A program made the translations under genes and the position numbers. A DNA stretch of 64,000 nt, taken from positions 105,253-169,252 of IMG/VR virus record IMGVR_UViG_3300017991_000051; one strand, 5' to 3'. This document shows, one piece after another, positions 50,329-58,021 of this stretch (position 1 is the first letter of the stretch; every line of letters begins with the position of its first letter). The notes beneath the pieces were generated by a model. It had not been told where the DNA came from and searched no databases. It saw only the letters and a program-made list of their open reading frames with translations. The DNA comes from a virus.

Positions 50329-50404
50329 TCGGGGCGGCTGGATTCGAACCAGCGATCCCAAGTTCCCAAAACTTGTGCGATAAACCCGGCTTCGCTACGC
50401 CCCG
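50329..50404 (-). tRNA. tRNA-Pro (UGG anticodon)
   Basis: Acceptor CGGGGCG/CGCCCCG, anticodon stem CAAGT/ACTTG with loop TTTGGGA, anticodon UGG, T-loop TTCGAAT. CCA not encoded. Upstream stop TAG is positions 8-10. Confidence 0.9.
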
Positions 50405-50622
50405 ATAGGTTTGACCTCGCCGGATTCCACGAGAGCGGCTACCCGCTTCTCCTCCTCGGCAACGGTCTCCTTCGCGCGCTGAAGACTGCGCTTTGCCTCC
50501 GTCACCCTGTCTTCAGCACGCTTGACTCTATCACGTTCACGCTTCGCATGTCCAAAGTAAAATCCGGCATCCCACCGGCCATGCTTATGCAACGTGCTCG
50601 AGCTGACTACTCCGCACTTCAT
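50395..50622 (-). CDS. Small coiled-coil protein, unknown
   Basis: 75 residues from ATG 50622 with GGAGG. N-terminal MKCGVVSSSTLHKHGRWDAG, then charged helices (DRVKRAEDRVTEAKRSLQRA). Its TAG stop is inside tRNA-Pro. Confidence 0.55.
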   Translation of the reverse strand: MKCGVVSSSTLHKHGRWDAGFYFGHAKRERDRVKRAEDRVTEAKRSLQRAKETVAEEEKRVAALVESGEVKPIGA

Positions 50623-51062
50623 TTCTTGATATCCTCCTCCGGCACCCACAACCAAGCGGCCACGAAGGCGCCGGGGTCGCTGCCGTAGCTGACGCCGGCG
50701 TTGCCATCAACCGCTATGTCGTCACTGCCGTAGCGTTTACGGGCAGCCTCCCGATACGCCTTGGTCTTATCCGTCTCCTCATTCAGCTTCCGCTGCTCCT
50801 CGAGGATGGCACGTCGTTCTTCCTCCAGTTTCTTCAAGTCGATATCGAAGAAGCGGGCAAGAAGCTGCTCTCTTGATTCTGTGTCCGGCATGGCGTCAGC
50901 AATAGCGTCACCAAGCTGTATATCCTTATCCTCCAGCCAGTCAAAGAATTCGTTCAGTTCCGGATACCCGTGCTCGAGGGCCCAAGCCCACTTCGCACAC
51001 TCCGGATACTTCTCCTTGTCGGCATGCTCCTCCGCCAGTGCATCAACGTCTTGCTCAGCCAT
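50619..51062 (-). CDS. Charged helical protein, unknown
   Basis: 147 residues from ATG 51062 with GGAGGAG. A long Glu/Lys helix (LKKLEEERRAILEEQRKLNE) after a WALEHGYPELNEFFDWLEDK segment. Stop and next start share ATGA. No family recognised. Confidence 0.55.
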   Translation of the reverse strand: MAEQDVDALAEEHADKEKYPECAKWAWALEHGYPELNEFFDWLEDKDIQLGDAIADAMPDTESREQLLARFFDIDLKKLEEERRAILEEQRKLNEETDKTKAYREAARKRYGSDDIAVDGNAGVSYGSDPGAFVAAWLWVPEEDIKK

Positions 51063-51348
51063 CCGCTTTCTCCTCCAACGCCGAAAGGGGAACACAACCA
51101 AGGTGGAAGGCGTAACCGTTCCGAACGTATATACGTACTTTACAATTCAACTCCCGCGACATACCATCAATCTCATCAAGTGCATCGACCACGCCGACCG
51201 GCGTGCCTTTCTCCACCAGTAGCCAGTCATGCCTCGCAAGCGGCGGGAGTCTATTCAAGGCAATCCACTGCCGTTGAAGAAGCGACCGTACCTCCGCTAT
51301 ATCCAACAGTTCTATCACATGCTTCGGCCAATCATTTTCGCCAGCCAT
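51055..51348 (-). CDS. Small protein, unknown
   Basis: 97 residues from ATG 51348, behind GGAGG. Mixed alpha/beta (HVIELLDIAEVRSLLQRQW, GTPVGVVDALDEIDGMSREL). Overlaps the next gene by 8 nt. Confidence 0.55.
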   Translation of the reverse strand: MAGENDWPKHVIELLDIAEVRSLLQRQWIALNRLPPLARHDWLLVEKGTPVGVVDALDEIDGMSRELNCKVRIYVRNGYAFHLGCVPLSALEEKADG

Positions 51349-51357
51349 CATACCTCC

Positions 51358-51537
51358 TTATACCGGCAGCACCGTCGCAGTGCCCGCCTCCGTGTCAACC
51401 TCAACCGTCAGGTACTCTCCGTACCTGACCCACTTGTCACACGCCTTGTGGATCTCCACCTCGTAATCCTCCAGCCCGTCCTGCTCGATGGCGTCATCCA
51501 CCACGTCCGGCGTCTTGAATGTCAAACGCACCTTCAT
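51358..51537 (-). CDS. Small protein, unknown
   Basis: 59 residues, ATG 51537 (with an AGGAG upstream) to TAA 51358. Reads MKVRLTFKTPDVVDDAIEQD and ends TVEVDTEAGTATVLPV. Acidic, mixed alpha/beta. Compact spacing to the next gene supports it. Confidence 0.6.
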   Translation of the reverse strand: MKVRLTFKTPDVVDDAIEQDGLEDYEVEIHKACDKWVRYGEYLTVEVDTEAGTATVLPV

Positions 51538-51579
51538 TTTCGCTCCTTTTGTGCAGATTGTTTACTATACTACACAATT

Positions 51580-51885
51580 TCAGTCGTTATTGTTTACTTC
51601 AAGATATTTCTTTGCCACCTCATACGCCTCACAGACATGGAAGTCCCGCGGCGCGTGCTCACCGGACATCGCCGTAGCCAGCATCCGGGCGACGAACTTT
51701 AAATCCTGTACTTTACGACGCAACGCGAAGATAAGCGGCCACTCGGCCGCCCACTCTGTTGTACCACAGTCACAATATGCGAAGGGCTCATCCACATCAT
51801 GTACGTACTCTTTCAAACATCGCGGACATATGCCCGCTTCGGCTAAGCGATCCCGTAACCGGTCCGATTCAGCTTCTGCTTCCAT
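51580..51885 (-). CDS. Zinc-ribbon protein, unknown
   Basis: 101 residues. CPRC at about residue 20 and CDCG near residue 38 form a ribbon; helices follow (LIFALRRKVQDLKFVARMLA). Overlaps the preceding stop by 17 nt. Confidence 0.6.
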   Translation of the reverse strand: MEAEAESDRLRDRLAEAGICPRCLKEYVHDVDEPFAYCDCGTTEWAAEWPLIFALRRKVQDLKFVARMLATAMSGEHAPRDFHVCEAYEVAKKYLEVNNND

Positions 51886-52396
51886 TCTCTACCTCCCCCG
51901 CACCGCGCGGTAGTCCAACCTTATCCCATACCTCATCGGGCAGAAAGCACATACGCTTCCGGCAAATCTGATCGGCCAGTTCCGGCTGCGTTACGAGCCG
52001 CCGAAGGGCTTCCTCCTTCATGATCACCCATCCGCCTGTACGGTAGGGATTCTTCTCACCAACTTGATCGTCACGAACGGAGACGAGGATGATCCCCTTC
52101 TTCATATGCCCTTGACATTCTTGGCATATGCCGTTCTGCTCAATCTTCTCCGTATCGCGGAGTTCCTCACGCTCCCAGCCATCCCAGCCGATCTTTGCGT
52201 TGCCGCATTTCGGACACTTGTCGTTCCGCTTGACGCCACCGAAAACCCATGTGTCACATTGAGGACACTTCTCTTTGTAATTCTTGGTGCCCAACAGGGC
52301 TATCGAATCGTCTTTCCGCTCTCCGCACGCGAAGCAGCAGATGGTGATGAGCCGCGGGTTGACCCCCAGCTCCTTATGCAATGAAATACTCGACAC
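51869..52396 (-). CDS. Multi-zinc-ribbon protein
   Basis: 175 residues, GTG start sharing its first base with the preceding stop. Cys pairs: CCFACGERK, CPQCDTW, CPKCGNAK, CQECQGH give three or four ribbons. C-terminal helical part with TQPELADQICRKRMCFLPDE. Possibly nucleic-acid or protein binding. Confidence 0.6.
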   Translation of the reverse strand: MSSISLHKELGVNPRLITICCFACGERKDDSIALLGTKNYKEKCPQCDTWVFGGVKRNDKCPKCGNAKIGWDGWEREELRDTEKIEQNGICQECQGHMKKGIILVSVRDDQVGEKNPYRTGGWVIMKEEALRRLVTQPELADQICRKRMCFLPDEVWDKVGLPRGAGEVENGSRS

Positions 52397-52572
52397 TACT
52401 TGATGCTCCTCCTCACTTTCCTCAGATCCGCATGTTTGCTCAGTCCGTGGAATATCCGACGGCCTTCCGACATAGATCGGATCAGATCCTCATCTCGTGC
52501 CGCCCGGGCAAACGCTTCCGATGTTGGGTGTGCATGCCTCAACTCGCGAAGACGGTCCATCACATCACTCAT
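52396..52572 (-). CDS. Small helical basic protein
   Basis: 58 residues, ATG 52572 to TAG 52396. MSDVMDRLRELRHAHPTSEA then a basic, helical C-terminus (LRKVRRSIK). Reads straight into the next gene with TAGTG overlap. Function unknown. Confidence 0.55.
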   Translation of the reverse strand: MSDVMDRLRELRHAHPTSEAFARAARDEDLIRSMSEGRRIFHGLSKHADLRKVRRSIK

Positions 52573-52864
52573 TGTTTCTTTTCCTTTCTCCCAACGGGTT
52601 TGACGTAATAACGTAACGGGTGTAACACGATATACAAAGCCGCTCTACCTCCCTGTCGGATCCCACGTCAAGTTCGGTAAGTTGGTGCGGTTTCCCGCAC
52701 CGGCGGCATATCGTGGCATCGCCATCCGAACAGTAGACAGGAGGCGCATCCGGCTCCATATAGTCCAGCTCCGGATCATCCACGTTCTCGCAATGTAAAA
52801 CCTGCGTATGGCCGTCGCCGACCATCGTGCCCCCGCATACGGGGCATACATGACTCCTGTCCAT
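52565..52864 (-). CDS. Zinc-ribbon protein
   Basis: 99 residues, start ATG 52864 with AGGAGG. CPVCGG near the N-terminus, CRRCGK and CISCY later: two zinc sites. Overlaps the next start by 8 nt. Confidence 0.6.
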   Translation of the reverse strand: MDRSHVCPVCGGTMVGDGHTQVLHCENVDDPELDYMEPDAPPVYCSDGDATICRRCGKPHQLTELDVGSDREVERLCISCYTRYVITSNPLGERKRNNE

Positions 52865-52874
52865 AATCCTCCTC

Positions 52875-53063
52875 CTAGTCTCGGCTATCCATCAACAGCT
52901 TATTCATACGCTCGCGGCACCGTCTGCACGCCTTTTCCGGCAGCCGAATAAAGGCCACCATATCCGCCTTGTACCCGTGTGTGCCGCAAAGCGTCCCGCT
53001 TGTGTCCGGCGCCGGCGGGTGCAACTTACCCGGATACCGCTGAAGCACACTGAGTCCGTGCAT
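52875..53063 (-). CDS. Small Cys-containing protein, unknown
   Basis: 62 residues, ATG 53063 with GGAGG. Cys residues at CGTHG and CRRCRER may form a small zinc site. No family recognised. Confidence 0.55.
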   Translation of the reverse strand: MHGLSVLQRYPGKLHPPAPDTSGTLCGTHGYKADMVAFIRLPEKACRRCRERMNKLLMDSRD

Positions 53064-53094
53064 GGTCCTCCTCCAATAGGTAATTGAAAATGGT

Positions 53095-53173
53095 TGGTTG
53101 CGGGGATTGGATTCGAACCAACGACTGACCCAGCTTATGAGGCTGGCGAGCTACCTGACTGCTCTACCCCGCA
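53095..53173 (-). tRNA. tRNA-Met (CAU anticodon)
   Basis: Acceptor TGCGGGG/CCCCGCA, anticodon stem CCAGC/GCTGG, loop CTCATAA, anticodon CAU, T-loop TTCGAAT. CCA encoded at 53095-53097. Lacks the initiator GGG/CCC anticodon stem, so elongator Met, or Ile2 if lysidine-modified. Confidence 0.85.
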
Positions 53174-53218
53174 ATGTAAGAATGGTCCAATAGATTATGC
53201 CCTGATAGGCACGGACCT

Positions 53219-53494
53219 TTAATCCTTGTCCGTGATCTTGTGAATAGCGACCCACATCGCGAAACACGCCGGATTGTCACAGTAGACCTGCCGGGTGTTA
53301 CCATAGCCGGGAGCTATACATCCAAGATTTTCGGTGGTGATCACCGTCTTGCACGTTGGGCATACGACCTTACCCGACTTGTCGGGGCCATAGACGAAAG
53401 TCTTCCCCTTCCGTGTGTAGGTCCGGAAACCGAACCCGCGGAGGATCTTCCTGACGTCGCCCTTGTTGAATACTACAAAATTCGTCGGTTTCAT
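53219..53494 (-). CDS. Zinc-ribbon protein
   Basis: 91 residues. An N-terminal KGDVRKILRGFGFRTYTRKG strand/helix unit, then CPTCKTVITTENLGC and a later CDNPAC. No catalytic motif. Confidence 0.6.
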   Translation of the reverse strand: MKPTNFVVFNKGDVRKILRGFGFRTYTRKGKTFVYGPDKSGKVVCPTCKTVITTENLGCIAPGYGNTRQVYCDNPACFAMWVAIHKITDKD

Positions 53495-53501
53495 AACGCA
53501 C

Positions 53502-53576
53502 CTACATAACAGTGACGGTGATGATCCGGCGCCGAACGTGTCGCCGGCGCTTCATGGTTCTCTTCTTCGCGGCCAT
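53502..53576 (-). CDS. Tiny very basic peptide
   Basis: 24 codons, ATG 53576 behind AGGAGGAACC, a strong Shine-Dalgarno. Eleven of the first 17 residues are Lys or Arg (KKRTMKRRRHVRRR). Such peptides can bind nucleic acid. Could also be non-functional. Confidence 0.4.
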   Translation of the reverse strand: MAAKKRTMKRRRHVRRRIITVTVM

Positions 53577-53592
53577 TGGTTCCTCCTGTGTC

Positions 53593-53623
53593 TATGTTAA
53601 CCTACATCAAGTAGGTTAACATA
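53593..53623. promoter_or_regulatory. Perfect 13-bp inverted repeat
   Basis: TATGTTAACCTAC (53593-53605) and its complement (53611-53623) with a 5-nt loop ATCAA. It lies between the stop of the 53626 gene and the tiny basic peptide, in AT-rich sequence. Either an operator or a weak terminator; no U tract. Confidence 0.5.
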
Positions 53624-53625
53624 TG

Positions 53626-53910
53626 TTAATCCCGTTTGTCACTCTTGGTCTTCACACAGTTGAAGCGTTTGTCCAGCTCCTCCTCCGTCGGAACGTACCC
53701 GAAGTCGGCTATGACGTGGAGTTCGGCGGCCTGCGCGGCCTTATCGCCCCACTTTTTTCTTACCTCCTCGATGCCCTCCGCATGGTGGCGGAAGGCGCGG
53801 TGGTAGTTCAGGTAACCGGGCTTCGCAAACTCATCGAGCCAGCGGTGGACTACTTCCCACTTCTTGCCCAGCTTGGTCTCGCATTCCTTGCAATGATCAG
53901 CGTATTTCAT
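53626..53910 (-). CDS. DUF6915-like protein
   Basis: 94 residues. Features HRWLDEF, then HRAFRHHAEGIEEV and ELHVIADFGYVPTEEE, matching a phage family with paired His and a final FG-IPT-type motif (DUF6915). N-terminal CKECETK. Start is ATG 53910 with AGAGGG, directly after tRNA-Asn CCA. Confidence 0.55.
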   Translation of the reverse strand: MKYADHCKECETKLGKKWEVVHRWLDEFAKPGYLNYHRAFRHHAEGIEEVRKKWGDKAAQAAELHVIADFGYVPTEEELDKRFNCVKTKSDKRD

Positions 53911-53920
53911 AAGACCCTCT

Positions 53921-53996
53921 TGGCTCCAGCGGGAGGGATCGAACCTCCAACCTGACGGTTAACAGCCGCCCGCTCTACCGGTTGAGCTACACTGGA
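53921..53996 (-). tRNA. tRNA-Asn (GUU anticodon)
   Basis: Acceptor TCCAGTG/CGCTGGA (one G-U), anticodon stem GGCGG/CCGTC, loop CTGTTAA, anticodon GUU. CCA encoded at 53921-53923. Confidence 0.9.
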
Positions 53997-53999
53997 TTA

Positions 54000-54254
54000 T
54001 CATGACATGCCGGCCATTGCCTCGCAAAGTTTCCGGCACGTAGCCAACTGTTCATCGTCCAACTCCGGGCGCCCAACCATACTATCCGATCCACGGAAGA
54101 AGTCAACCAGCTTTCGCAGCTCCGCGCTCTCACCCTCCGGAACCGTCCGGAAGGCAAGAACCTCATAGTCGTAGAGAGCATAATCCGCGCCAGTTTTCAG
54201 GATAGTCGCCAACGCCTTCGGGCTCTCCACTTCAATCGTCACGTTCAGCTTCAT
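54000..54254 (-). CDS. Small protein, unknown
   Basis: 84 residues from ATG 54254 behind GAGGAG. MKLNVTIEVESPKALATILK then mixed alpha/beta (EVLAFRTVPEGESAELRKLV). Overlaps the preceding stop by 4 nt; its own stop is 3 nt from tRNA-Asn. Confidence 0.55.
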   Translation of the reverse strand: MKLNVTIEVESPKALATILKTGADYALYDYEVLAFRTVPEGESAELRKLVDFFRGSDSMVGRPELDDEQLATCRKLCEAMAGMS

Positions 54255-54469
54255 GTCAGCAACTCCTCTCCGTCGCGATAGCACTGTCCGGTATGGATCT
54301 CGTTGACGCACACATCATCCCGCAGCTCATCCCACGTCATCGTCGCATGCGTCTGCGTACAGTGTGTCAGCCAACCCTCCTTCAGGGTCTGGAGTGCCAG
54401 TGCCTCGGTCTCCCCGTAGGCATCGAAGTCCCAATGCCTCGTCTCCACATGTGCGTGCCATAACGTCAT
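54251..54469 (-). CDS. Small protein, unknown
   Basis: 72 residues. MTLWHAHVETRHWDFDAYGE, a beta-rich N-terminus with clustered His/Trp, then an acidic C-terminus. No family recognised. Confidence 0.55.
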   Translation of the reverse strand: MTLWHAHVETRHWDFDAYGETEALALQTLKEGWLTHCTQTHATMTWDELRDDVCVNEIHTGQCYRDGEELLT

Positions 54470-54472
54470 AAC

Positions 54473-55783
54473 CTAACTCCTCTCGCTCCACAACACCCGC
54501 GCCTTCTGGCAGCAGATATCCTGGAATTGAGCGCCCGTCGTATCCGGATGTGCATCCACGATCGGCATCCACGTGCTCTCGGGGAGATCCCCGAGGATCC
54601 GCTTCGCCATCTTGTGGCGGCCGGCTTCATCCAGCGTGTCGAAGTGCACGATGCGGTCGATACGGCCCGGACGGGTCGCACGCCCGTTCCCGCTCGCCAA
54701 AGCGGGATCCACCGTCTCCAAGTGGTTGGTGGTGATGATCGTGAGCACTCCCTCGGAATTCTCCGCCCCGTCCAGCATACTCAGCAGGCAGTTGAACGTC
54801 AGCCCCGGCCGGTCTCCCAGCTTGGCCACGTTCTCCGACTTGTTGAACACTGCGTGGAGGTCATCGACGAAGAAGATGCATGGGGACCAGTCCATCATCC
54901 GCCGCCAAGCCTGCACGAAGTCCTTGTTCGACATCGTAGCCAGATCGAAGACGAATATGGGCATATTCAGGGTCTGTCCCATTGCTCGGGCGAGCAGGGT
55001 CTTACCGGTGCCGGGCATTCCCTCAAACATGAGTCCCAGCTTCCACGGGATACCCCGCGCCTTGAACCACTCCTCGCTCTCCCGCCAGTACCTCGCGGCC
55101 TCGAACGCCGCATACCCCTCCGCCGACAGACATACGACGTCTATCGCCTCCGGCTTGTACGGTTGCCCGATCTGCTCGACGGTCCATCCCAGCGGCAACG
55201 AAGTATACTTGTCGGCCTTACCGGCGTGATCCTTCTCGTCCTCCGCCGTGGTTGAACCGCTGTCCCCATCAGACTTCGAGCTGCCACCGCCTCCGAAGTT
55301 GACGACGGAAGTCTCACCCACCGTCCCCTGCTCCCTTATGATGAAGAAGCGATTTCCACCCTCCGCATCCGTCATCTTCTGCGCATTGAAGAAGTTAACG
55401 GCATCGATGCAGAGTTGCTGGGGGTTGAACATACCGCGGATGAAGACCACCTTCACCTGCGACCACGTACGGGAGGCGGACAGCCAGCGGCCGCCCTTCC
55501 ACCACGTCGTAGCCTTCTGGGAGATGCGCTGCAGCGCTATCAGCTGATTCCGCTGTTTGGGGCGGACGTACTCGTTGTAGCCCGTGATATCCACGTCACC
55601 AATTCGCGATCGCTTGAACTGGTGGGTGAGATACATGGCCATCGCATAACCCGCCTGGTCCTCCACCGTCATCGTGATCACGAAGACGGAGTAGAAGCGG
55701 TGAAACAGCGCCTTCAGCTTCTCCCAGCCGGCGGCTATGACGCCTATGATGGCGGCACCCCCCAACACATTCGTCGAAATCAT
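54473..55783 (-). CDS. BCS1-like AAA+ ATPase
   Basis: 436 residues. A N-terminal hydrophobic helix (GGAAIIGVIAAGWEKLKALF) anchors it. Residues about 35-160 form a BCS1-N-like beta domain. A Ser/Gly/Asp linker follows. Walker A is GMPGTGKT (255-262), Walker B IFFVDD (303-308), with an ITTNHLETVDPAL sensor and a following RATRPGRIDRIVHF arginine region, as in BCS1. BCS1 translocates folded proteins across membranes. This phage version suggests a membrane translocase or disaggregase; substrate unknown. Confidence 0.75.
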   Translation of the reverse strand: MISTNVLGGAAIIGVIAAGWEKLKALFHRFYSVFVITMTVEDQAGYAMAMYLTHQFKRSRIGDVDITGYNEYVRPKQRNQLIALQRISQKATTWWKGGRWLSASRTWSQVKVVFIRGMFNPQQLCIDAVNFFNAQKMTDAEGGNRFFIIREQGTVGETSVVNFGGGGSSKSDGDSGSTTAEDEKDHAGKADKYTSLPLGWTVEQIGQPYKPEAIDVVCLSAEGYAAFEAARYWRESEEWFKARGIPWKLGLMFEGMPGTGKTLLARAMGQTLNMPIFVFDLATMSNKDFVQAWRRMMDWSPCIFFVDDLHAVFNKSENVAKLGDRPGLTFNCLLSMLDGAENSEGVLTIITTNHLETVDPALASGNGRATRPGRIDRIVHFDTLDEAGRHKMAKRILGDLPESTWMPIVDAHPDTTGAQFQDICCQKARVLWSERS

Positions 55784-55795
55784 TTAACACCCTCC

Positions 55796-56512
55796 CTAGG
55801 TTAATACCTCCAGTCTCCGTACTCGCAGTTTCCCATCCATCGTCGGAAGACCTGCAAACAATATATCCTCGGAACGAACGCGCACGTCCAGACACAGCAG
55901 TTCCATACCCGGATCGCACAGCCCGTACCATGATGGATGGTGTCCTCGCTTGAGCACATGAAGCCCGGGCCCACACTGCTGGTCCGATATCTCACCTTCC
56001 GCTTCGATGGTTGCTCCCTTAGGATACTCTATGACAGTCCCACCATCAAAGTTAGGACTTTTCCTGTCTAGCGTAACCCATTTGGAAAAGACATGCGACG
56101 CTCCATCCTTCCCGTACGCTTCACGTAACTGCTCGTTCAACATCATTGACGTAACACTGTTGCCGAGCTGGACATTGTTGCCGAGATGGACATCGTTGCC
56201 GAGCTGGACATCGTTGCCGAGCTGGACATAGTTGCCGAGCTGGACATTGTTGCCGAGCTGGACACGGTTGCCGAGATGGACACCGTTGCCGAGCCGGACA
56301 CAGTCGCCGAGCTGGACAAGGTTGCCGAGATGGACATTGTTGCCGAGCTGGACAAGGTTGCCGAGATGGACATCGTTGCCTAGCCGGACACAGTCGCCGA
56401 GCTGGACATAATTGCCGAGATGGACCCAGTCGCCATCGGGTGAAATATACCACCCGTTTTCTAGTGGCCACGAACGAATTTCGTCTACTTTTGCATTCTT
56501 GATCATTTTCAA
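55796..56512 (-). CDS. Hexapeptide-repeat protein with C-terminal CGPGLH domain
   Basis: 238 residues. Fifteen tandem hexapeptides V-x-L-G-N-x (residues 30-119), predicted to form a left-handed beta-helix or similar solenoid, precede a folded domain with CGPGLHVLKRGHHPSWYGL, a phage-typical CGPGLH module. The repeats are nearly identical at DNA level (see next feature). Function unknown, perhaps a surface or scaffold role. Confidence 0.65.
   Translation of the reverse strand: MKMIKNAKVDEIRSWPLENGWYISPDGDWVHLGNYVQLGDCVRLGNDVHLGNLVQLGNNVHLGNLVQLGDCVRLGNGVHLGNRVQLGNNVQLGNYVQLGNDVQLGNDVHLGNNVQLGNSVTSMMLNEQLREAYGKDGASHVFSKWVTLDRKSPNFDGGTVIEYPKGATIEAEGEISDQQCGPGLHVLKRGHHPSWYGLCDPGMELLCLDVRVRSEDILFAGLPTMDGKLRVRRLEVLT
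56156..56425 (-). repeat. Fifteen near-identical 18-bp in-frame repeats
   Basis: Each unit encodes V-x-L-G-N-x. On the plus strand units read like GCCGAGCTGGACATTGTT with few changes. Such arrays change length easily by slippage or recombination. Confidence 0.8.
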
Positions 56513-56518
56513 TTCTCC

Positions 56519-56920
56519 TTAGTGATGTCCACAATCGCGCGTCTTGATCCCGAGCGGCGACCACACGATACAGCCGCAATGCCGACAAACGGGTCTACCC
56601 TCTTCATCCCGCGTATCCGGTATCGGCGCGCACCCCAACGCCTTGAACAGATGCTGGTACGCCGGCGCCAACCGCTTGAATGCGTGACGCTGGCGCCACT
56701 CGTTAAACGCAGCCCGCATCCGCTCGAACAGCGGTTCCTTGACTTCCTCCACCGGAACGTACAGCGTCGTAACCTCGTTACGAGTAACGCGCACACTCGT
56801 CGGCATTGGCACTATCTCCGGTATGATCAGGCTGAGCTGTTCCATGTCGCTCCACTTCGCCAAGTTCGCCACGTTCGTGCCACAGCCGGGACACACGTAG
56901 TCCTCTTTTCGTTCCTTCAT
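56519..56920 (-). CDS. Zinc-binding protein, unknown
   Basis: 133 residues. CPGCG near the N-terminus and CRHCGC near the C-terminus, with a final CGHH. A helical middle (LFERMRAAFNEWRQRHAF). No known function. Confidence 0.6.
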   Translation of the reverse strand: MKERKEDYVCPGCGTNVANLAKWSDMEQLSLIIPEIVPMPTSVRVTRNEVTTLYVPVEEVKEPLFERMRAAFNEWRQRHAFKRLAPAYQHLFKALGCAPIPDTRDEEGRPVCRHCGCIVWSPLGIKTRDCGHH

Positions 56921-56962
56921 TATTCCTCCTCCAAGGAGCTAACGAACCGGAGCCGTGGTATG

Positions 56963-57478
56963 TTACTCCACCACGAGGCTACGATCGACGTCCCATTTTT
57001 TACCGGCCTTGATCTTCGAAATCATGGACTTGGAAACGCCGTAAGATTTGGCAAGACTTACCCCTCGTTCTCCCGCCGCGAGCTGCCTGCGTATCTCCAC
57101 CGCATCCTCGTACGTCAGTTTACGTACCTGCTTAGGCGCGTACGACGCAACAGCTCTATCGATTTGGCGTCGCCGCCTGTCACCCATGAACGGCCGGAGC
57201 ATGTTCATAAGTAACACGGCGTTGTTGCCTTTTATCGACATTATATAGGCGGGTTTCCAACCTTTTTCTTTTCCCCGGTCGGAACGACAGTAAGAATACC
57301 CAGTAAGTTTTGCCACCTTTGCTACTACGTCTTCGTCCGTCATCGACAGTGCTACCAAGGGCAAGTGGGGACGGCTCGGCGGCCCCGCTAAAAAAGATCC
57401 CTCGCCCTCGAGTAAACCTGCAAGCCAGTATAGTTCATTTTTAGTCATGTTGACCATGGTAACGCGTAACGCTACCAC
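56963..57478 (-). CDS. LAGLIDADG-type homing endonuclease
   Basis: 171 residues, GTG at 57478 behind AAGGAG. Motif LAGLLEGEG with its metal-binding Glu, then a typical beta-alpha fold. The C-terminus has a helix-turn-helix (EIRRQLAAGERGVSLAKSYG, VSKSMISKIKAGKKW). Freestanding single-motif enzymes act as dimers. It is likely a mobile element within the small-gene region. Confidence 0.75.
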   Translation of the reverse strand: MVALRVTMVNMTKNELYWLAGLLEGEGSFLAGPPSRPHLPLVALSMTDEDVVAKVAKLTGYSYCRSDRGKEKGWKPAYIMSIKGNNAVLLMNMLRPFMGDRRRRQIDRAVASYAPKQVRKLTYEDAVEIRRQLAAGERGVSLAKSYGVSKSMISKIKAGKKWDVDRSLVVE

Positions 57479-57492
57479 AGTCAACTCCTTTT

Positions 57493-57696
57493 TTAGGCTC
57501 TGAGCGAAACGCCGGCGCCCTCTCGCCTGATAATGAGTACAACGCTATGCGCGGCCATCAGCCCCTCAAGGTCATGGTCGTTCGCCCACGTCGAAGACAC
57601 GTATCCCGCGGGCGTACAGTGACCCCATACGGCCCGCTCACTGCTGGTCGCCTACACGATGAGTAACGTATCACGTCCGTTATCTCTAACGATCAT
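57493..57696 (-). pseudogene. Small gene interrupted by an in-frame amber codon
   Basis: ATG 57696 overlaps the preceding stop (ATGA) and has GGAGG. The frame reads MIVRDNGRDTLLIV then TAG (57652-57654), then continues 52 codons with clear protein-like sequence (ATSSERAVWGHCTPAGYVSS, VVLIIRREGAGVSLRA) to TAA 57493. Point mutation, error, or amber suppression; other genes here end in TAG, so general recoding is unlikely. Confidence 0.55.
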
Positions 57697-58004
57697 TCTG
57701 ATACCTCCGTCCTCGCCGCATTTATCAGCGTGCGTGCCCTGTACTTCCAGTCGATCTCCGGCGTGTACGGCAGATGCCGTCCGCCTTCGCCGTCATAGTG
57801 GCCACGGTCGTAATGCCGCGCGGCCGTCGTCTCCAGCTCACGGGCTATCAAGTCCACGAGCCAATCCTCCGAGGCCTTACGTTTGGCCTCCTCCTTCGGG
57901 TCCGGTGCCGGCAGCCACATGCAGCGGTCTGGTAGCCGCCCCAGCCTGCAGTTACGCGGCGCCCCCTCATCATACCCCTTGCATTCCTTATGCTCGCAAT
58001 CCAT
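57693..58004 (-). CDS. Cys-containing protein, unknown
   Basis: 103 residues, ATG 58004 with GGAGG. N-terminal Cys residues (MDCEHKECKGYDEGAPRNC) may form a metal site; the rest is helical. Confidence 0.55.
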   Translation of the reverse strand: MDCEHKECKGYDEGAPRNCRLGRLPDRCMWLPAPDPKEEAKRKASEDWLVDLIARELETTAARHYDRGHYDGEGGRHLPYTPEIDWKYRARTLINAARTEVSE

Positions 58005-58021
58005 TGTGCGTTTCCTCCCCC

